The notes beneath the pieces are model-generated. The model had not been told where the DNA came from, made no database searches, and saw nothing but the letters and a program-made list of their open reading frames with translations. Made by a program: the position numbers and the translations under genes. From assembly GCA_949935685.1 (NCBI GenBank), contig CATLGN010000010.1, positions 1 through 15,805 of the forward strand: DNA of 15,805 bases, read 5' to 3'. This stretch comes from an uncultured Lachnospiraceae bacterium (lineage in GTDB: Bacteria; Bacillota; Clostridia; Lachnospirales; Lachnospiraceae). Of the stretch, positions 1-7,206 are shown piece after piece (positions within the stretch are counted from its first letter, which is position 1; the number at the start of each line of letters is the position of its first letter).

Positions 1-72
1 GTTTGTGCGTCTGTTTGGAGGCGAAAATGGGAATTGATATGCCGGAGTGCGGGGCGCGGCGGAGAGGGGCGC

Positions 73-1023
73 ATGGAGATGACATATGAAAAGCAGCGGC
101 GGCTGGCCTATGCAGCCCGCCGCTATCATCTGGACAACCAACAGCAGAGCGATCTCGCCAGAGAAATGGGTGTGTCCCGGCCGATGATCAGCCGAATGCT
201 GTCGGAGGCCAGAGAAGCGGGGGTTGTGGAGATTACCATTCATGAGCCGGACGGCAGAGCCGCGGGGCTTCTGGAGCGGCTCTGTGCAACGGGCCTGGTC
301 CGGGGCGGGCGCATTGTGGAGGACGGCGGGGATGACAGAATGACGAATCAGTTGCTGTCCCGGGAGACGGCCGCGCTGTTGGAGCGTCTGCAAACCCGGC
401 GGCTTGGCGTGGGATGGGGCTATTTTGCCGGACAGCTTGTCAACTGGCTGGAGGAAAACCCGCGGCAGGACAGCATCATCAGTCATATTTGTCCGCTGAT
501 CGGAAATGCCGGTTTTCCTATTCGTAATTACCATTCCAATGAAAACGTGCGTTTGTTGGCACTGTATCTGGGGGCGGAGCCGTATTTTCTGAATCTGCCG
601 GCTCTGCCCGAAAGTCCTGATGAAAAACAGGTGCTCTGTTCCACGGAACTGTATCATCAGATCTGCCGGGTGTGGGGACAGATGGATACGGCGCTGGTCA
701 ATATCAGCAATTATCCTTCCACGCCGGATTTTGCCTCGGTGGCGCGTTATGGGAACCGCCTGCAGGAACAGCGCGCCTGCGGCCGTCTGCTGGCATACTA
801 TTATAATGAAGCGGGCAGTATCATTGATTCGGAACAGGATTTTGCCATACAGATACCGCTGGAACTGTTAAAACGCTGCGGCCGGGTGATCGGCGTGTGT
901 TCTGCCAATACGAGCGTGCGGGCGCTGCGGGGCGCGCTGCACAGCGGGTATTTTACGCATATTGTAGCGCGGACGGGTCTGGTACGCGTATTTCTGGATG
1001 CACCGGAACAGGCGGAAACATAA
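73..1023 (+). CDS. SorC/DeoR-family sugar-binding transcriptional regulator
   Basis: A 316-residue regulator of the SorC family. Residues about 8-55 hold an N-terminal winged helix-turn-helix (core SDLAREMGVSRPMISRML). The rest is the sugar-phosphate-binding domain, ending in the typical effector-domain tail (VIGVCSANTSVRALRGALHS). In this family the C-terminal domain binds a phosphorylated sugar and changes DNA binding. I chose the ATG at 73 because GGAG at 61-64 lies 8 bases upstream. The frame stays open to the window edge, but that stretch does not read like protein and a TTG at 34 has no ribosome site. The gene ends in a strong terminator and is followed by the dhaL promoter, so it probably controls the kinase operon (inference). 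Its own promoter is outside or not visible in the first 72 bases. Confidence 0.88.
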   Translation: MEMTYEKQRRLAYAARRYHLDNQQQSDLAREMGVSRPMISRMLSEAREAGVVEITIHEPDGRAAGLLERLCATGLVRGGRIVEDGGDDRMTNQLLSRETAALLERLQTRRLGVGWGYFAGQLVNWLEENPRQDSIISHICPLIGNAGFPIRNYHSNENVRLLALYLGAEPYFLNLPALPESPDEKQVLCSTELYHQICRVWGQMDTALVNISNYPSTPDFASVARYGNRLQEQRACGRLLAYYYNEAGSIIDSEQDFAIQIPLELLKRCGRVIGVCSANTSVRALRGALHSGYFTHIVARTGLVRVFLDAPEQAET

Positions 1024-1040
1024 TCAGAAGTAACATATGT

Positions 1041-1083
1041 AACCGTGCGGCCTGCAAAAAATGCAGGAAACACGGTTATTTTT
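1041..1083 (+). terminator. Rho-independent terminator after the SorC regulator
   Basis: AACCGTG (1041-1047) pairs with CACGGTT (1071-1077) and CCTGCA (1051-1056) pairs with TGCAGG (1062-1067). A 3x3 internal loop lies between the stems and the end loop is AAAAA. ATTTTT follows. It separates the regulator transcript from the kinase operon. Confidence 0.82.
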
Positions 1084-1146
1084 GTGCACAAAACACAAAA
1101 AGAGAAAAGTAAAAATAATAAAATTATGAAAAAACACCATACAATG

Positions 1147-1174
1147 TTGACATTTGTAACACATAGGCTATAAT
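1147..1174 (+). promoter_or_regulatory. Sigma-A promoter of the dhaL-dhaK operon
   Basis: Consensus -35 TTGACA (1147-1152), 16-base spacer and consensus -10 TATAAT (1169-1174). Transcription should start near 1181, so a dhaL start at ATG 1186 would leave almost no leader. This supports the start at 1207. The AT-rich stretch at 1085-1145 may act as an UP element or hold the SorC operator; no clear palindrome was identified there. Confidence 0.85.
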
Positions 1175-1206
1175 GGAAATAACGTATGAAAAGGGAGGGA
1201 TGCGCG

Positions 1207-1830
1207 ATGGTTCTGGACAGCAAGGCGGTTGCCGCCATGCTTTTGGGAGCGGCGGAGCGGCTGGAGGAAAATGCGGACCGGCTCAGTGAAATTGATTCCC
1301 GCTTCGGGGACGGCGATCATGGTATTACAATGTGCAAGATTGCCCGGCTGATCAAAGAACAGATACCACAATGGGGGGAACGTTCCGTGCGGACATTTCT
1401 GGATGATCTTGGTATGGCTGTGATGGAGGTAAAAGGCGGTTCCGCAGGGCCTTTGTACGGCGCGTTGATCGGCGGTCTGGGCGTAAAGCTGGCGGAGGAC
1501 GAGAATACGCCGGATGCGGTGCGAAGGATGTTTGCCGGCGCGCTGGAGGAGCTGGAAGACCTTACCACGGCAAAGGTGGGAGACAAGACGATGATGGACG
1601 CGCTGGTTCCCGCAGTGGAGGCGGCGCAACAGGCGGACGGAGACGCTGCGGCTGTTCTGGCGGCGGCGGCAGAGGCGGCGGAGGCAGGCGCGAAAGCGAG
1701 CGAGGGATTTGTCGCAAAGTTCGGGCGCGCCCGGAGCTATAAGGAGCAGACGATCGGAACGCCCGACGCGGGCGCGGTATCGACGGCGCTGTTTATCCGG
1801 GGCATGGCGCTGGGGTTTACAAAGCAATAA
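1207..1830 (+). CDS. dhaL: Dihydroxyacetone kinase, ADP/ATP-binding subunit DhaL
   Basis: A 207-residue nucleotide-binding subunit of a split dihydroxyacetone-type kinase, which phosphorylates the sugar held by DhaK in the cytoplasm. The Mg-binding aspartates fall at D30, D35 and D37 (IDSRFGDGDHG), the same positions as in E. coli DhaL. The other family motifs are present: GGSAGPLYG, GDKTMMDAL and GTPDAGA. The start at 1207 is set by GGAGGG (1194-1199) and by the promoter position. Unusually, dhaL precedes dhaK. In PTS-linked systems DhaL carries ADP that is recharged by DhaM; no dhaM is visible here, so the phosphate donor could be ATP or a DhaM encoded elsewhere. Substrate could be dihydroxyacetone or another short ketose. 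Confidence 0.93.
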   Translation: MVLDSKAVAAMLLGAAERLEENADRLSEIDSRFGDGDHGITMCKIARLIKEQIPQWGERSVRTFLDDLGMAVMEVKGGSAGPLYGALIGGLGVKLAEDENTPDAVRRMFAGALEELEDLTTAKVGDKTMMDALVPAVEAAQQADGDAAAVLAAAAEAAEAGAKASEGFVAKFGRARSYKEQTIGTPDAGAVSTALFIRGMALGFTKQ

Positions 1831-1863
1831 GAAAGAGAAGGCAGAAAAAGGAGGGTACAGCCT

Positions 1864-2865
1864 GTGAAAATGAAGAAGTTTATCAACAATCCCGAGAATC
1901 TTACAAGCGAAGCGCTGGACGGTCTGGCGGCGGCTAATCGGGATATTGTCTATCGGGGCGAGGACAATATGATCGTCAATCGGGCGCTGGAGAGAGCAGA
2001 CCGCGTTACGATTGTCACGCAGGGCGGATCCGGCCATGAACCGGCGCTTTCCGGTTTTGTGGGAGAGGGCATGGTGGACATATCGGTTGTGGGCGATGTG
2101 TTTGCCGCACCCGGGCCGCAGGCATGCGTGAATGCAATCAAACTGGCGGATAAGGGAAAGGGCGTTTTGTATATTGTGCTCAACCATGCGGGCGATATGC
2201 TGACCGGCAATCTGACGATGAAGCAGTGTAAGAAACTGGGACTGCATGTTGTGAAGGTGGTGACACAGGAAGATGTGTCCAATGCGCCGCGGGAAAACGC
2301 GGACGACCGCCGGGGACTGGTGGGGTGTATTCCGGCCTATAAAATTGCCGGCGCGGCGGCAGCGGAGGGCAGAAGCCTGGAAGATGTGGCGGCGGTCACG
2401 CAGCGGTTTGCCGACAATATGGCGACGCTCGCGGTGGCGGTGCGCGGCGCAACGCATCCGGTGACAGGCGCGGCGCTGGCGGATCTCGGGGAAGAAGATA
2501 TGGAGATCGGCATGGGCCAGCACGGAGAGGGCGGCGGCGGACGCCAGCCGATGAAGTCCGCCGACGAGACGGCGGAGATTATGGTCAATGCGCTTGTGAA
2601 GGACATCGGGATTCAGCCGGGCGAGAAGGTAATGCTGATAATCAACGGCTCCGGCGCGACGACACTGATGGAACAGTTGATTATTTACCGCCGCTGCGAG
2701 GAAATCCTGAAAGAACAAAATATTGAAATCGTGGCAAATTATGTCGGCGAACTGCTGACCGTACAGGAACAGGCAGGCTTCCAGATGTTTATGGCGCGCA
2801 TGGACGACGAGCTGTTGCGGCTGTGGAACGCACCCTGCCATACCCCGTATCTGACAAAAATATAA
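1864..2865 (+). CDS. dhaK: Dihydroxyacetone kinase, substrate-binding subunit DhaK (or ketotetrose kinase relative)
   Basis: A 333-residue subunit that binds its keto-sugar covalently through a histidine. Counted from the in-frame ATG at 1870, the active-site residues are H56 (GSGHEP), D109 (HAGDML) and H218 (GQHGE), which coincide with the E. coli DhaK positions. The region after the covalent histidine reads QHGEGGGGRQP, against IHGEPG in E. coli, so the substrate pocket differs and the true substrate may be another ketose such as a ketotetrose (inference). GGAGGG at 1850-1855 sits 8 bases before GTG 1864 and 14 before ATG 1870, so GTG is preferred. It is 33 bases downstream of dhaL and certainly co-transcribed with it. 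Confidence 0.93.
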   Translation: MKMKKFINNPENLTSEALDGLAAANRDIVYRGEDNMIVNRALERADRVTIVTQGGSGHEPALSGFVGEGMVDISVVGDVFAAPGPQACVNAIKLADKGKGVLYIVLNHAGDMLTGNLTMKQCKKLGLHVVKVVTQEDVSNAPRENADDRRGLVGCIPAYKIAGAAAAEGRSLEDVAAVTQRFADNMATLAVAVRGATHPVTGAALADLGEEDMEIGMGQHGEGGGGRQPMKSADETAEIMVNALVKDIGIQPGEKVMLIINGSGATTLMEQLIIYRRCEEILKEQNIEIVANYVGELLTVQEQAGFQMFMARMDDELLRLWNAPCHTPYLTKI

Positions 2866-2880
2866 AGGAGGATGTTTGCG

Positions 2881-3207
2881 ATGGCTGCGGAATATATGCA
2901 TATCGGGATACCGGTGACAAATAAAAAGCCCGGAATGACTTATAATGAAGGCGGAAAGTTCTGGGTCAGCAATGTGGACGATTATGATTATAAGATTGAA
3001 TATCTGAAATTCGAGGAGGGAACGCCGTTCCCGGAAGCGATACACCGGCATCCGCATGTTGCCTATCGGGTGGACGATCTGGAAAAATATATAAAAGATG
3101 CGGACAGTGTTATCTGCGGGCCGATGGAATCCGGCAGCGGCGCGCAGCTTGCCTTTGTATGGAAGGACGGCGCGATTCTGGAGCTGTACCATCGGCCGGA
3201 GGCATAA
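2881..3207 (+). CDS. Small VOC-superfamily (glyoxalase-fold) protein
   Basis: A 108-residue cytoplasmic protein with the two-module vicinal-oxygen-chelate pattern. H7 lies in the first strand (MHIGIPV), H59 opens the second module (HPHVAYRVDD) and E101 is in the last strand (ILELYH). These are positions where VOC enzymes bind a divalent metal. Such proteins include glyoxalase I, epimerases and dioxygenases. Next to dhaKL it could act on methylglyoxal made from triose phosphate, or epimerise or isomerise the sugar product; the exact reaction cannot be read from the sequence. An upstream ATG at 2872 directly abuts AAGGAGG (2865-2871), so ATG 2881, 9 bases after that site, is the real start. The ribosome site overlaps the dhaK stop, a sign of tight operon packing. 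Confidence 0.75.
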   Translation: MAAEYMHIGIPVTNKKPGMTYNEGGKFWVSNVDDYDYKIEYLKFEEGTPFPEAIHRHPHVAYRVDDLEKYIKDADSVICGPMESGSGAQLAFVWKDGAILELYHRPEA

Positions 3208-3222
3208 GGGGAGCGGTGCGAC

Positions 3223-4086
3223 ATGTTTTACAGGTTTGCAATCAGAAACCGATATGGGTTTGAGACAAATACATATCAGACATTTATGCTGACTGTCCCG
3301 GTGGGCATGGCGCTGGTTTTGCTGTTGCGTCTGTCGGTTTGGCCGCTGATTGTACCGGGCTTTGCAATCGCATCCGCGGTGGAGATTGCCGTTTTTCTGA
3401 CACTGGCCGCCGCGTATCGGGTCACAGGCGTACGGCGCGGCTGGTTTGCGCCGGCCTTTTTGGCCGGGCGGGATCCGCTGCTGCCCCGGAATGATCTGGA
3501 ATGCTGGTGTGCGGCGACATTTGCCATCTGGGCGCATTCTTTTCTGTATCTGGAAGGCTGGCCGCTGATCACCGGCTCGCACCGCAGCAGGAGCAACGTA
3601 AAGTCGTTTCGGGAAGCGGCTCTGCAGGGCCAGTGGGAGATCAGAGATCGCGTCAGCGGGCTGGAAACCGTGCGCAGTCTGACGGCGGCTCACACGGGAT
3701 GCGCCGGCGCGCCGTATGCGGGGTGGGATCTGTGCCGTGCCACACAGCTTCTGGGCATGATGTATATGGTGAAAATGATCGACAGGGAAGAACTGGACCG
3801 GGAACTGAGCAAAGCGGGCCGGGTGATTCAGGGCCGCTTTGGCTCCTGGGATGAACTGGCCGAAAGTTATCTGGAGGGGTATGAAGCGTGGTGCGTCAAA
3901 TGCGGCAATCCGCATGTCGTACAGGCGGTGACACAGCGGCGCGCCGTTTACCGGCGGCTGCGGGAAACGCCGCACGGACCCTATACGGTTCCCTGGGAGA
4001 CGGATTTGTTATGGGACGGCGGAAATGGCGCGCGGATCTCGGTAAAACGGATTATCGGGGAATACCGGGCGTGCGGAGGATTGTGA
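3223..4086 (+). CDS. Membrane-anchored DUF1266 protein
   Basis: A 287-residue protein. Two hydrophobic helices lie at about residues 20-70 (around VPVGMALVLLLRL and VEIAVFLTLAAAY). A soluble C-terminal half resembles DUF1266, with the signature around GWDLCRATQLL (about 166-176) followed by FGSWDELAESYLEGYEAW. The family's function is unknown. The start at 3223 is supported by AAGGGGAG (3206-3213). It lies 15 bases after the VOC gene and before the terminator at 4190, so it is probably the last gene of the dhaLK operon. That placement may reflect function, or merely transcription with no functional link. Confidence 0.72.
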   Translation: MFYRFAIRNRYGFETNTYQTFMLTVPVGMALVLLLRLSVWPLIVPGFAIASAVEIAVFLTLAAAYRVTGVRRGWFAPAFLAGRDPLLPRNDLECWCAATFAIWAHSFLYLEGWPLITGSHRSRSNVKSFREAALQGQWEIRDRVSGLETVRSLTAAHTGCAGAPYAGWDLCRATQLLGMMYMVKMIDREELDRELSKAGRVIQGRFGSWDELAESYLEGYEAWCVKCGNPHVVQAVTQRRAVYRRLRETPHGPYTVPWETDLLWDGGNGARISVKRIIGEYRACGGL

Positions 4087-4189
4087 CCAGTTTATTTATG
4101 CGTTACGCTTACGATCGTGGTATCGGTTCCGGGGAGGACAGTCGGACAAAAGATTGAGGCGTCGCCGGGATAATTTTACAGGAGTAACA

Positions 4190-4232
4190 GACCATGGCAT
4201 CGAATGCTTTTCGGGCAGCCATGGTCTTTTTT
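4190..4232 (+). terminator. Rho-independent terminator closing the dhaLK operon
   Basis: GACCATGGC (4190-4198) pairs with GCCATGGTC (4218-4226) and is followed by TTTTTT (4227-4232). The loop is 19 bases. The gap from 4087 to 4189 holds no gene that I can support. Confidence 0.82.
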
Positions 4233-4291
4233 GTCTTCCTGCGTTTGTCGTGTCCTTTGTGCGGCTGCATATGGCGGCGAATAACGAATCG

Positions 4292-4300
4292 TGGTATACT
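4292..4300 (+). promoter_or_regulatory. Extended -10 promoter for the lipoprotein operon
   Basis: TGGTATACT gives an extended -10 (TGn plus TATACT at 4295-4300). No good -35 is seen at the expected distance (TGGCGG at 4272-4277). It lies 48 bases before the first lipoprotein start and after a terminator, which supports a start here. Confidence 0.5.
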
Positions 4301-4348
4301 ACAGATACCGGAGAGGCGTCAGGGTTATGAGGAGAGGGGAGATATGTG

Positions 4349-5017
4349 ATGAAGAAAATTACAAAAATTACTGTGGGATTTTTGACGGCGGGATTGCTGT
4401 TTCTGCTGACAGCCTGTGGGCGTGCGGAAGCGGAGACCGCGATTGATGCGAAAACGGAGTCGTGGACAGAAGCGGCGGCGGGGGCAGAAACGGAATCGGC
4501 GCCGTCGGCGGAGACAAAGCCGGAAGCGGAGGCACCGCCGGAAGCGGACGGAGCGCCGCAGGAGGCAGATACGCCCTCGGCGCGCACTGTGACCTGTGAA
4601 CAGGAAGGGGTATTTATGTCTGCCGTCATTCCGGACGGATGGGAATATATGGTTCGGACGGCGGAAGACACAGAGCCGGAAGAGAACGGAATGCTCTGTG
4701 CGATTGATTTCTGGCCGGAAAGCGCTCCCGAGGCGGTCTTTTCTCTGGGGTATCAACCGCAAAAGTTCGGCATATGCGGTACGGAAGTGACGACGGAGGC
4801 GTTTACGCTGCCAAATGGTATGAATGGCACCATGTTTACCGAGGTCATAGAGGATACGCTTTGGCTGACGGTGGTCTATCAGACCGGGGAATCTCAAAAC
4901 CATGGCGGGACATATCTGATCATGGCATCCCCGGACGTATCGGTATGGGAAACGGCAGAACAGGATTTCTTACGGATACGGGATTCCGTGCAGGTTGGAG
5001 ACGCGTCGGTACAGTGA
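4349..5017 (+). CDS. Lipoprotein with acidic low-complexity linker
   Basis: A 222-residue predicted lipoprotein. A short signal peptide (MKKITK plus hydrophobic core) ends in the lipobox LTAC, with the lipidated cysteine at residue 23. Residues about 25-80 form an Ala/Glu/Pro-rich linker that would hold the folded domain off the membrane. Residues about 80-222 form a compact domain (from VTCEQEGVFMSAVIPDGWEY) that I do not assign to a named family. GTG 4346 is also in frame, but ATG 4349 is better placed after GGGGAG (4336-4341). It leads a likely three-gene operon. Role unknown; an extracytoplasmic sensor or binding function is only a guess. Confidence 0.8.
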   Translation: MKKITKITVGFLTAGLLFLLTACGRAEAETAIDAKTESWTEAAAGAETESAPSAETKPEAEAPPEADGAPQEADTPSARTVTCEQEGVFMSAVIPDGWEYMVRTAEDTEPEENGMLCAIDFWPESAPEAVFSLGYQPQKFGICGTEVTTEAFTLPNGMNGTMFTEVIEDTLWLTVVYQTGESQNHGGTYLIMASPDVSVWETAEQDFLRIRDSVQVGDASVQ

Positions 5018-5045
5018 GGATACGGCAGAAGGGAGAACACGAAGT

Positions 5046-6296
5046 ATGTGGGGGATAAGATGGAAAAAGATCGTCCTGTTTTTGTCTGCACTGGCTGCCG
5101 GGGCAATGCTTACGGCATGTGGTCAGAGGGCAGGCACGGAGAACGGAGAAGGAGGAATTCTGGAAGATATGCTGGAGGAGGATGCCGACGGGGAGGCGGA
5201 CAACTCTGCCGGTGCGGCGGCGGATGCGGAAGGTTTCCCGAACCCGGGTGGCAGTTCGGCAGTGGATTTGGCAGCGACAGGCGATGCGGGGGCAGACGCC
5301 GCAGCCGGTGAAATGCAGGAGATGTTCGGAAAGGACTGTATCGCTGCGCAGACCTTCTCCGTTTCGCTCAGCGAATACAGCGGGGAGGTCTGGTTTGTCC
5401 CGTTTGCGCCCTCTGCGGAAAACCCGGAGTTTCGGATGCAGATCATACAGGATGGGGAAGTTCTGCAGGAGATAGCGGGCTATGTGCCGGACGGACTGGC
5501 CGGAAAAGCGTTTGACAGCCTGGACGCGGTGTCTTTCTATGATGTCAATTTTGACGGCTGCACGGATATTGTGTTGATCGAGACATATGGCGGTACGGCG
5601 TTTGCGGCGGTTTATTACGGTTTTGCGGGTGATGCGGACGATTATGAGCGGTTTTTTATCGCGCAGGAAGCGCTGTCCTGCGCTGTTACGGCGCAGGCGG
5701 AGGAACTTTCCATTTCGGGAATCCGTGATTTTCTGACAGGTGGAAAGAAGAACGGCGAATTTACCGATTACCGGGAGGCGTATCGGGCAGTCGGCAGGCT
5801 GTGTGCACTGGAAGGCATGAGCGGGTTTGATCTGATTTATTTCGATGCGGATGAAATCCCTGAACTGGTTGCCGGGGAACCGGGCTATTTTGTAAGCCTG
5901 TATACATATGAGGCGGGAACGGTGTATCCGCTGATGGACCGGTGGGCGTACGGGGCCATGGGAAATGCGGGCTACGAATACTGTGCGCGGAAAAACAGCC
6001 TGCGGAACGTGAACAGTGATTTTGCGGGAGCCATTGTGTATACGACATATATGACGGCGGGCAGCCGGCATACGCTGGACACTGTTGTACAGATCGAGAC
6101 GTATAACTTTGACGATGTCAACGAAAACGGTGTGCCCGACCCGGAGGAGGAGGGATCGATCGGCTGTTATGGCATAAGCTATATCGACGGCAGAACGGTT
6201 TCCGACACGGAATGTGCGTCTTATGCGGCAGGGGAATACACGTATATGGAAGGTTCAATGAGTCTGGAGGAGCTGCAGGCACAGCTTGCGAGATGA
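5046..6296 (+). CDS. Lipoprotein with EF-hand-like calcium motifs
   Basis: A 416-residue predicted lipoprotein with a signal peptide and lipobox LTAC, lipidated at C25. An acidic Gly/Ala/Asp-rich linker runs to about residue 95. The folded part contains DVNFDGCTDIVLIE, typical of FG-GAP or calcium-binding repeats (DxNxDGxxD), and a second loop DDVNENGVPDPEE resembling a dockerin or EF-hand loop. Between them is a domain with SGFDLIYFDADEIPELV and GYFVSLYTY, which echoes the same aspartate pattern. I chose ATG 5046 (GGGAG at 5031-5035) because it places the signal peptide at the very start; a longer in-frame reading from 4995 has no ribosome site. It is 28 bases downstream of the first lipoprotein. 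Function unknown. Confidence 0.8.
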   Translation: MWGIRWKKIVLFLSALAAGAMLTACGQRAGTENGEGGILEDMLEEDADGEADNSAGAAADAEGFPNPGGSSAVDLAATGDAGADAAAGEMQEMFGKDCIAAQTFSVSLSEYSGEVWFVPFAPSAENPEFRMQIIQDGEVLQEIAGYVPDGLAGKAFDSLDAVSFYDVNFDGCTDIVLIETYGGTAFAAVYYGFAGDADDYERFFIAQEALSCAVTAQAEELSISGIRDFLTGGKKNGEFTDYREAYRAVGRLCALEGMSGFDLIYFDADEIPELVAGEPGYFVSLYTYEAGTVYPLMDRWAYGAMGNAGYEYCARKNSLRNVNSDFAGAIVYTTYMTAGSRHTLDTVVQIETYNFDDVNENGVPDPEEEGSIGCYGISYIDGRTVSDTECASYAAGEYTYMEGSMSLEELQAQLAR

Positions 6297-6311
6297 CAGG
6301 AGGAGATTGCT

Positions 6312-6935
6312 ATGGGATTTTCAAACAAACGGAAAGAAGAAAGGAAATCGTTGACACCGGATATGGCCGGTTATCGCCCGGATAAGGACTGGTGGCCGGA
6401 TCTGACCGCATACAGGAAGGCGATCCTGTTACATGCGGTGTCTTTTGAGGATTTGGATGCGCTGCTGAAGGAGTATGCGGCGATCGCGGTTTATGAAAAA
6501 CAGATTGCGTGTGATTTTCTGTACACGGCTCTGCCCGGGGACCCGGCGTGGATGTATCTGGAGTTCCCCGGGGTTACGGAATGGACGCATGACCGGAATT
6601 TATGGCATTATGCGGATCTTCTGATCTGGCTCAGTCAGAAATCGGACCGGGAATTTTGCCTTGCCATCCCCGAAAATCAGAATGCACCGTTGTTTTTGTC
6701 AACGGTGGACAGGCAGAATCCCCGTGGCGATTCCTGTGTGGGGATTTATGCGGACAGAGACTTTTATTTTGAAATTCCCGCCGACATATTCGAGTGGGGA
6801 CCGCTGCCGACGGAGCCTTTTCCATATGCGGCGTTTTTAAACGGACAGTTTGGTTTTGATACCCGCTGGATACCGGAGGTTGTACATTGTGAATGGAGAA
6901 AGACACGGGTGACGTTTCGGGGTATGGGGGAGTGA
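6312..6935 (+). CDS. Hypothetical cytoplasmic protein
   Basis: A 207-residue protein with no signal peptide or membrane helix. It is rich in aromatic residues (DKDWWPDL, WMYLEFPGVTEW, WHYADLLIWL), which suggests a compact globular fold. I do not recognise a family. AGGAGG ahead of ATG 6312 (in GACAGGAGGAG) is a strong ribosome site, and it is only 15 bases after the second lipoprotein, so it is very likely translated from the same mRNA. No terminator hairpin is evident after it; the next element is the promoter of the toxin locus. Confidence 0.68.
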   Translation: MGFSNKRKEERKSLTPDMAGYRPDKDWWPDLTAYRKAILLHAVSFEDLDALLKEYAAIAVYEKQIACDFLYTALPGDPAWMYLEFPGVTEWTHDRNLWHYADLLIWLSQKSDREFCLAIPENQNAPLFLSTVDRQNPRGDSCVGIYADRDFYFEIPADIFEWGPLPTEPFPYAAFLNGQFGFDTRWIPEVVHCEWRKTRVTFRGMGE

Positions 6936-6955
6936 ATGACAATCGAATAGTATAA

Positions 6956-6984
6956 TTGCCTGAGAAAGAAATGTGTGCTATACT
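6956..6984 (+). promoter_or_regulatory. Promoter of the holin-like toxin mRNA
   Basis: -35 TTGCCT (6956-6961), 17-base spacer and extended -10 TGC-TATACT (6976-6984). The start of transcription should be near 6991, just before GGGAAA at 6993. The same arrangement appears inverted at 7280-7308. A second TATAAT at 6951-6956 lacks a -35 at proper spacing. Confidence 0.7.
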
Positions 6985-7083
6985 CCATTCATGGGAAACC
7001 ATAGAGCCAAAGGCGGCTTTACCCCTCCTGTTTTTTCGGAGGGTTCAAGTAGTCCTCCAGACGAAAGAAAGGAGGGCGACACA

Positions 7084-7179
7084 ATGTATGTTACATATCA
7101 GGATTTAATTCAGATTGAAATACTCATTGTCGCCCTTGCGAATTTGATTTATCAGGTTTACAAGGGAAAAAAGAAATAG
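7084..7179 (+). CDS. Putative holin-like type I toxin peptide
   Basis: A 31-residue peptide. It has a short polar start (MYVTYQDLIQ), one membrane helix (about residues 9-26, IQIEILIVALANLIYQVY) and a basic tail KGKKK. This is the pattern of the small holin-like toxins of Firmicutes (Hol_Tox/TxpA-like), which insert in the cytoplasmic membrane and are silenced by an antisense RNA. AAAGGAGGG ending at 7076, 7 bases before the ATG, is a near-perfect ribosome site, but it is bracketed by sequence that can hide it: TCCTCC at 7053-7058, and TGTCGCCC at 7128-7135 pairing with GGGCGACA at 7074-7081. It lies between two opposed promoters. A longer in-frame reading from 6973 would begin upstream of the mRNA start and is rejected. 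Toxicity is inferred, not shown. Confidence 0.75.
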   Translation: MYVTYQDLIQIEILIVALANLIYQVYKGKKK

Positions 7180-7206
7180 CCGCCACTACTGCGAATAGTG
7201 ACGGCT
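7165..7206 (-). terminator. Terminator of the antisense RNA, overlapping the toxin stop codon
   Basis: AGCCG (7178-7182) pairs with CGGCT (7202-7206) and CACTA (7184-7188) pairs with TAGTG (7196-7200), across one mismatch and a 7-base loop. Reading leftward it is followed by ATTTCTTTTTT, a strong U-tract. Reading rightward it is followed by a 14-base palindrome ACCTCATATGAGGT (7208-7221) and TATAATTT, so it is only a weak stop for the toxin mRNA. A second weak plus-strand stop is AGAGCC/GGCTTT (7244-7263) followed by CCCTTTTT. Confidence 0.75.

Noticed and set aside
1..72. Possible upstream extension of the SorC frame to the window edge
   Set aside because: The frame is open but the encoded residues look non-protein, and ATG 73 has a well-spaced ribosome site just before the helix-turn-helix.
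1031..1044. ACATATGT-centred palindrome just after the SorC stop as a regulator operator
   Set aside because: Only the 8-base core is symmetric and it overlaps the terminator start, far from the dhaL promoter. Too weak to call.
1168..3975. A 935-codon open frame on the minus strand across the dhaL-dhaK region
   Set aside because: It is antisense to four genes with clear family motifs and ribosome sites. Its translation is rich in His, Arg, Pro and Cys without domains. It is a by-product of GC-rich codon use that avoids stops in this opposing frame.
4920..6071. A 383-codon minus-strand frame opposite the second lipoprotein
   Set aside because: No start signal and no domains; the plus strand encodes a signal peptide and lipobox in the right place.
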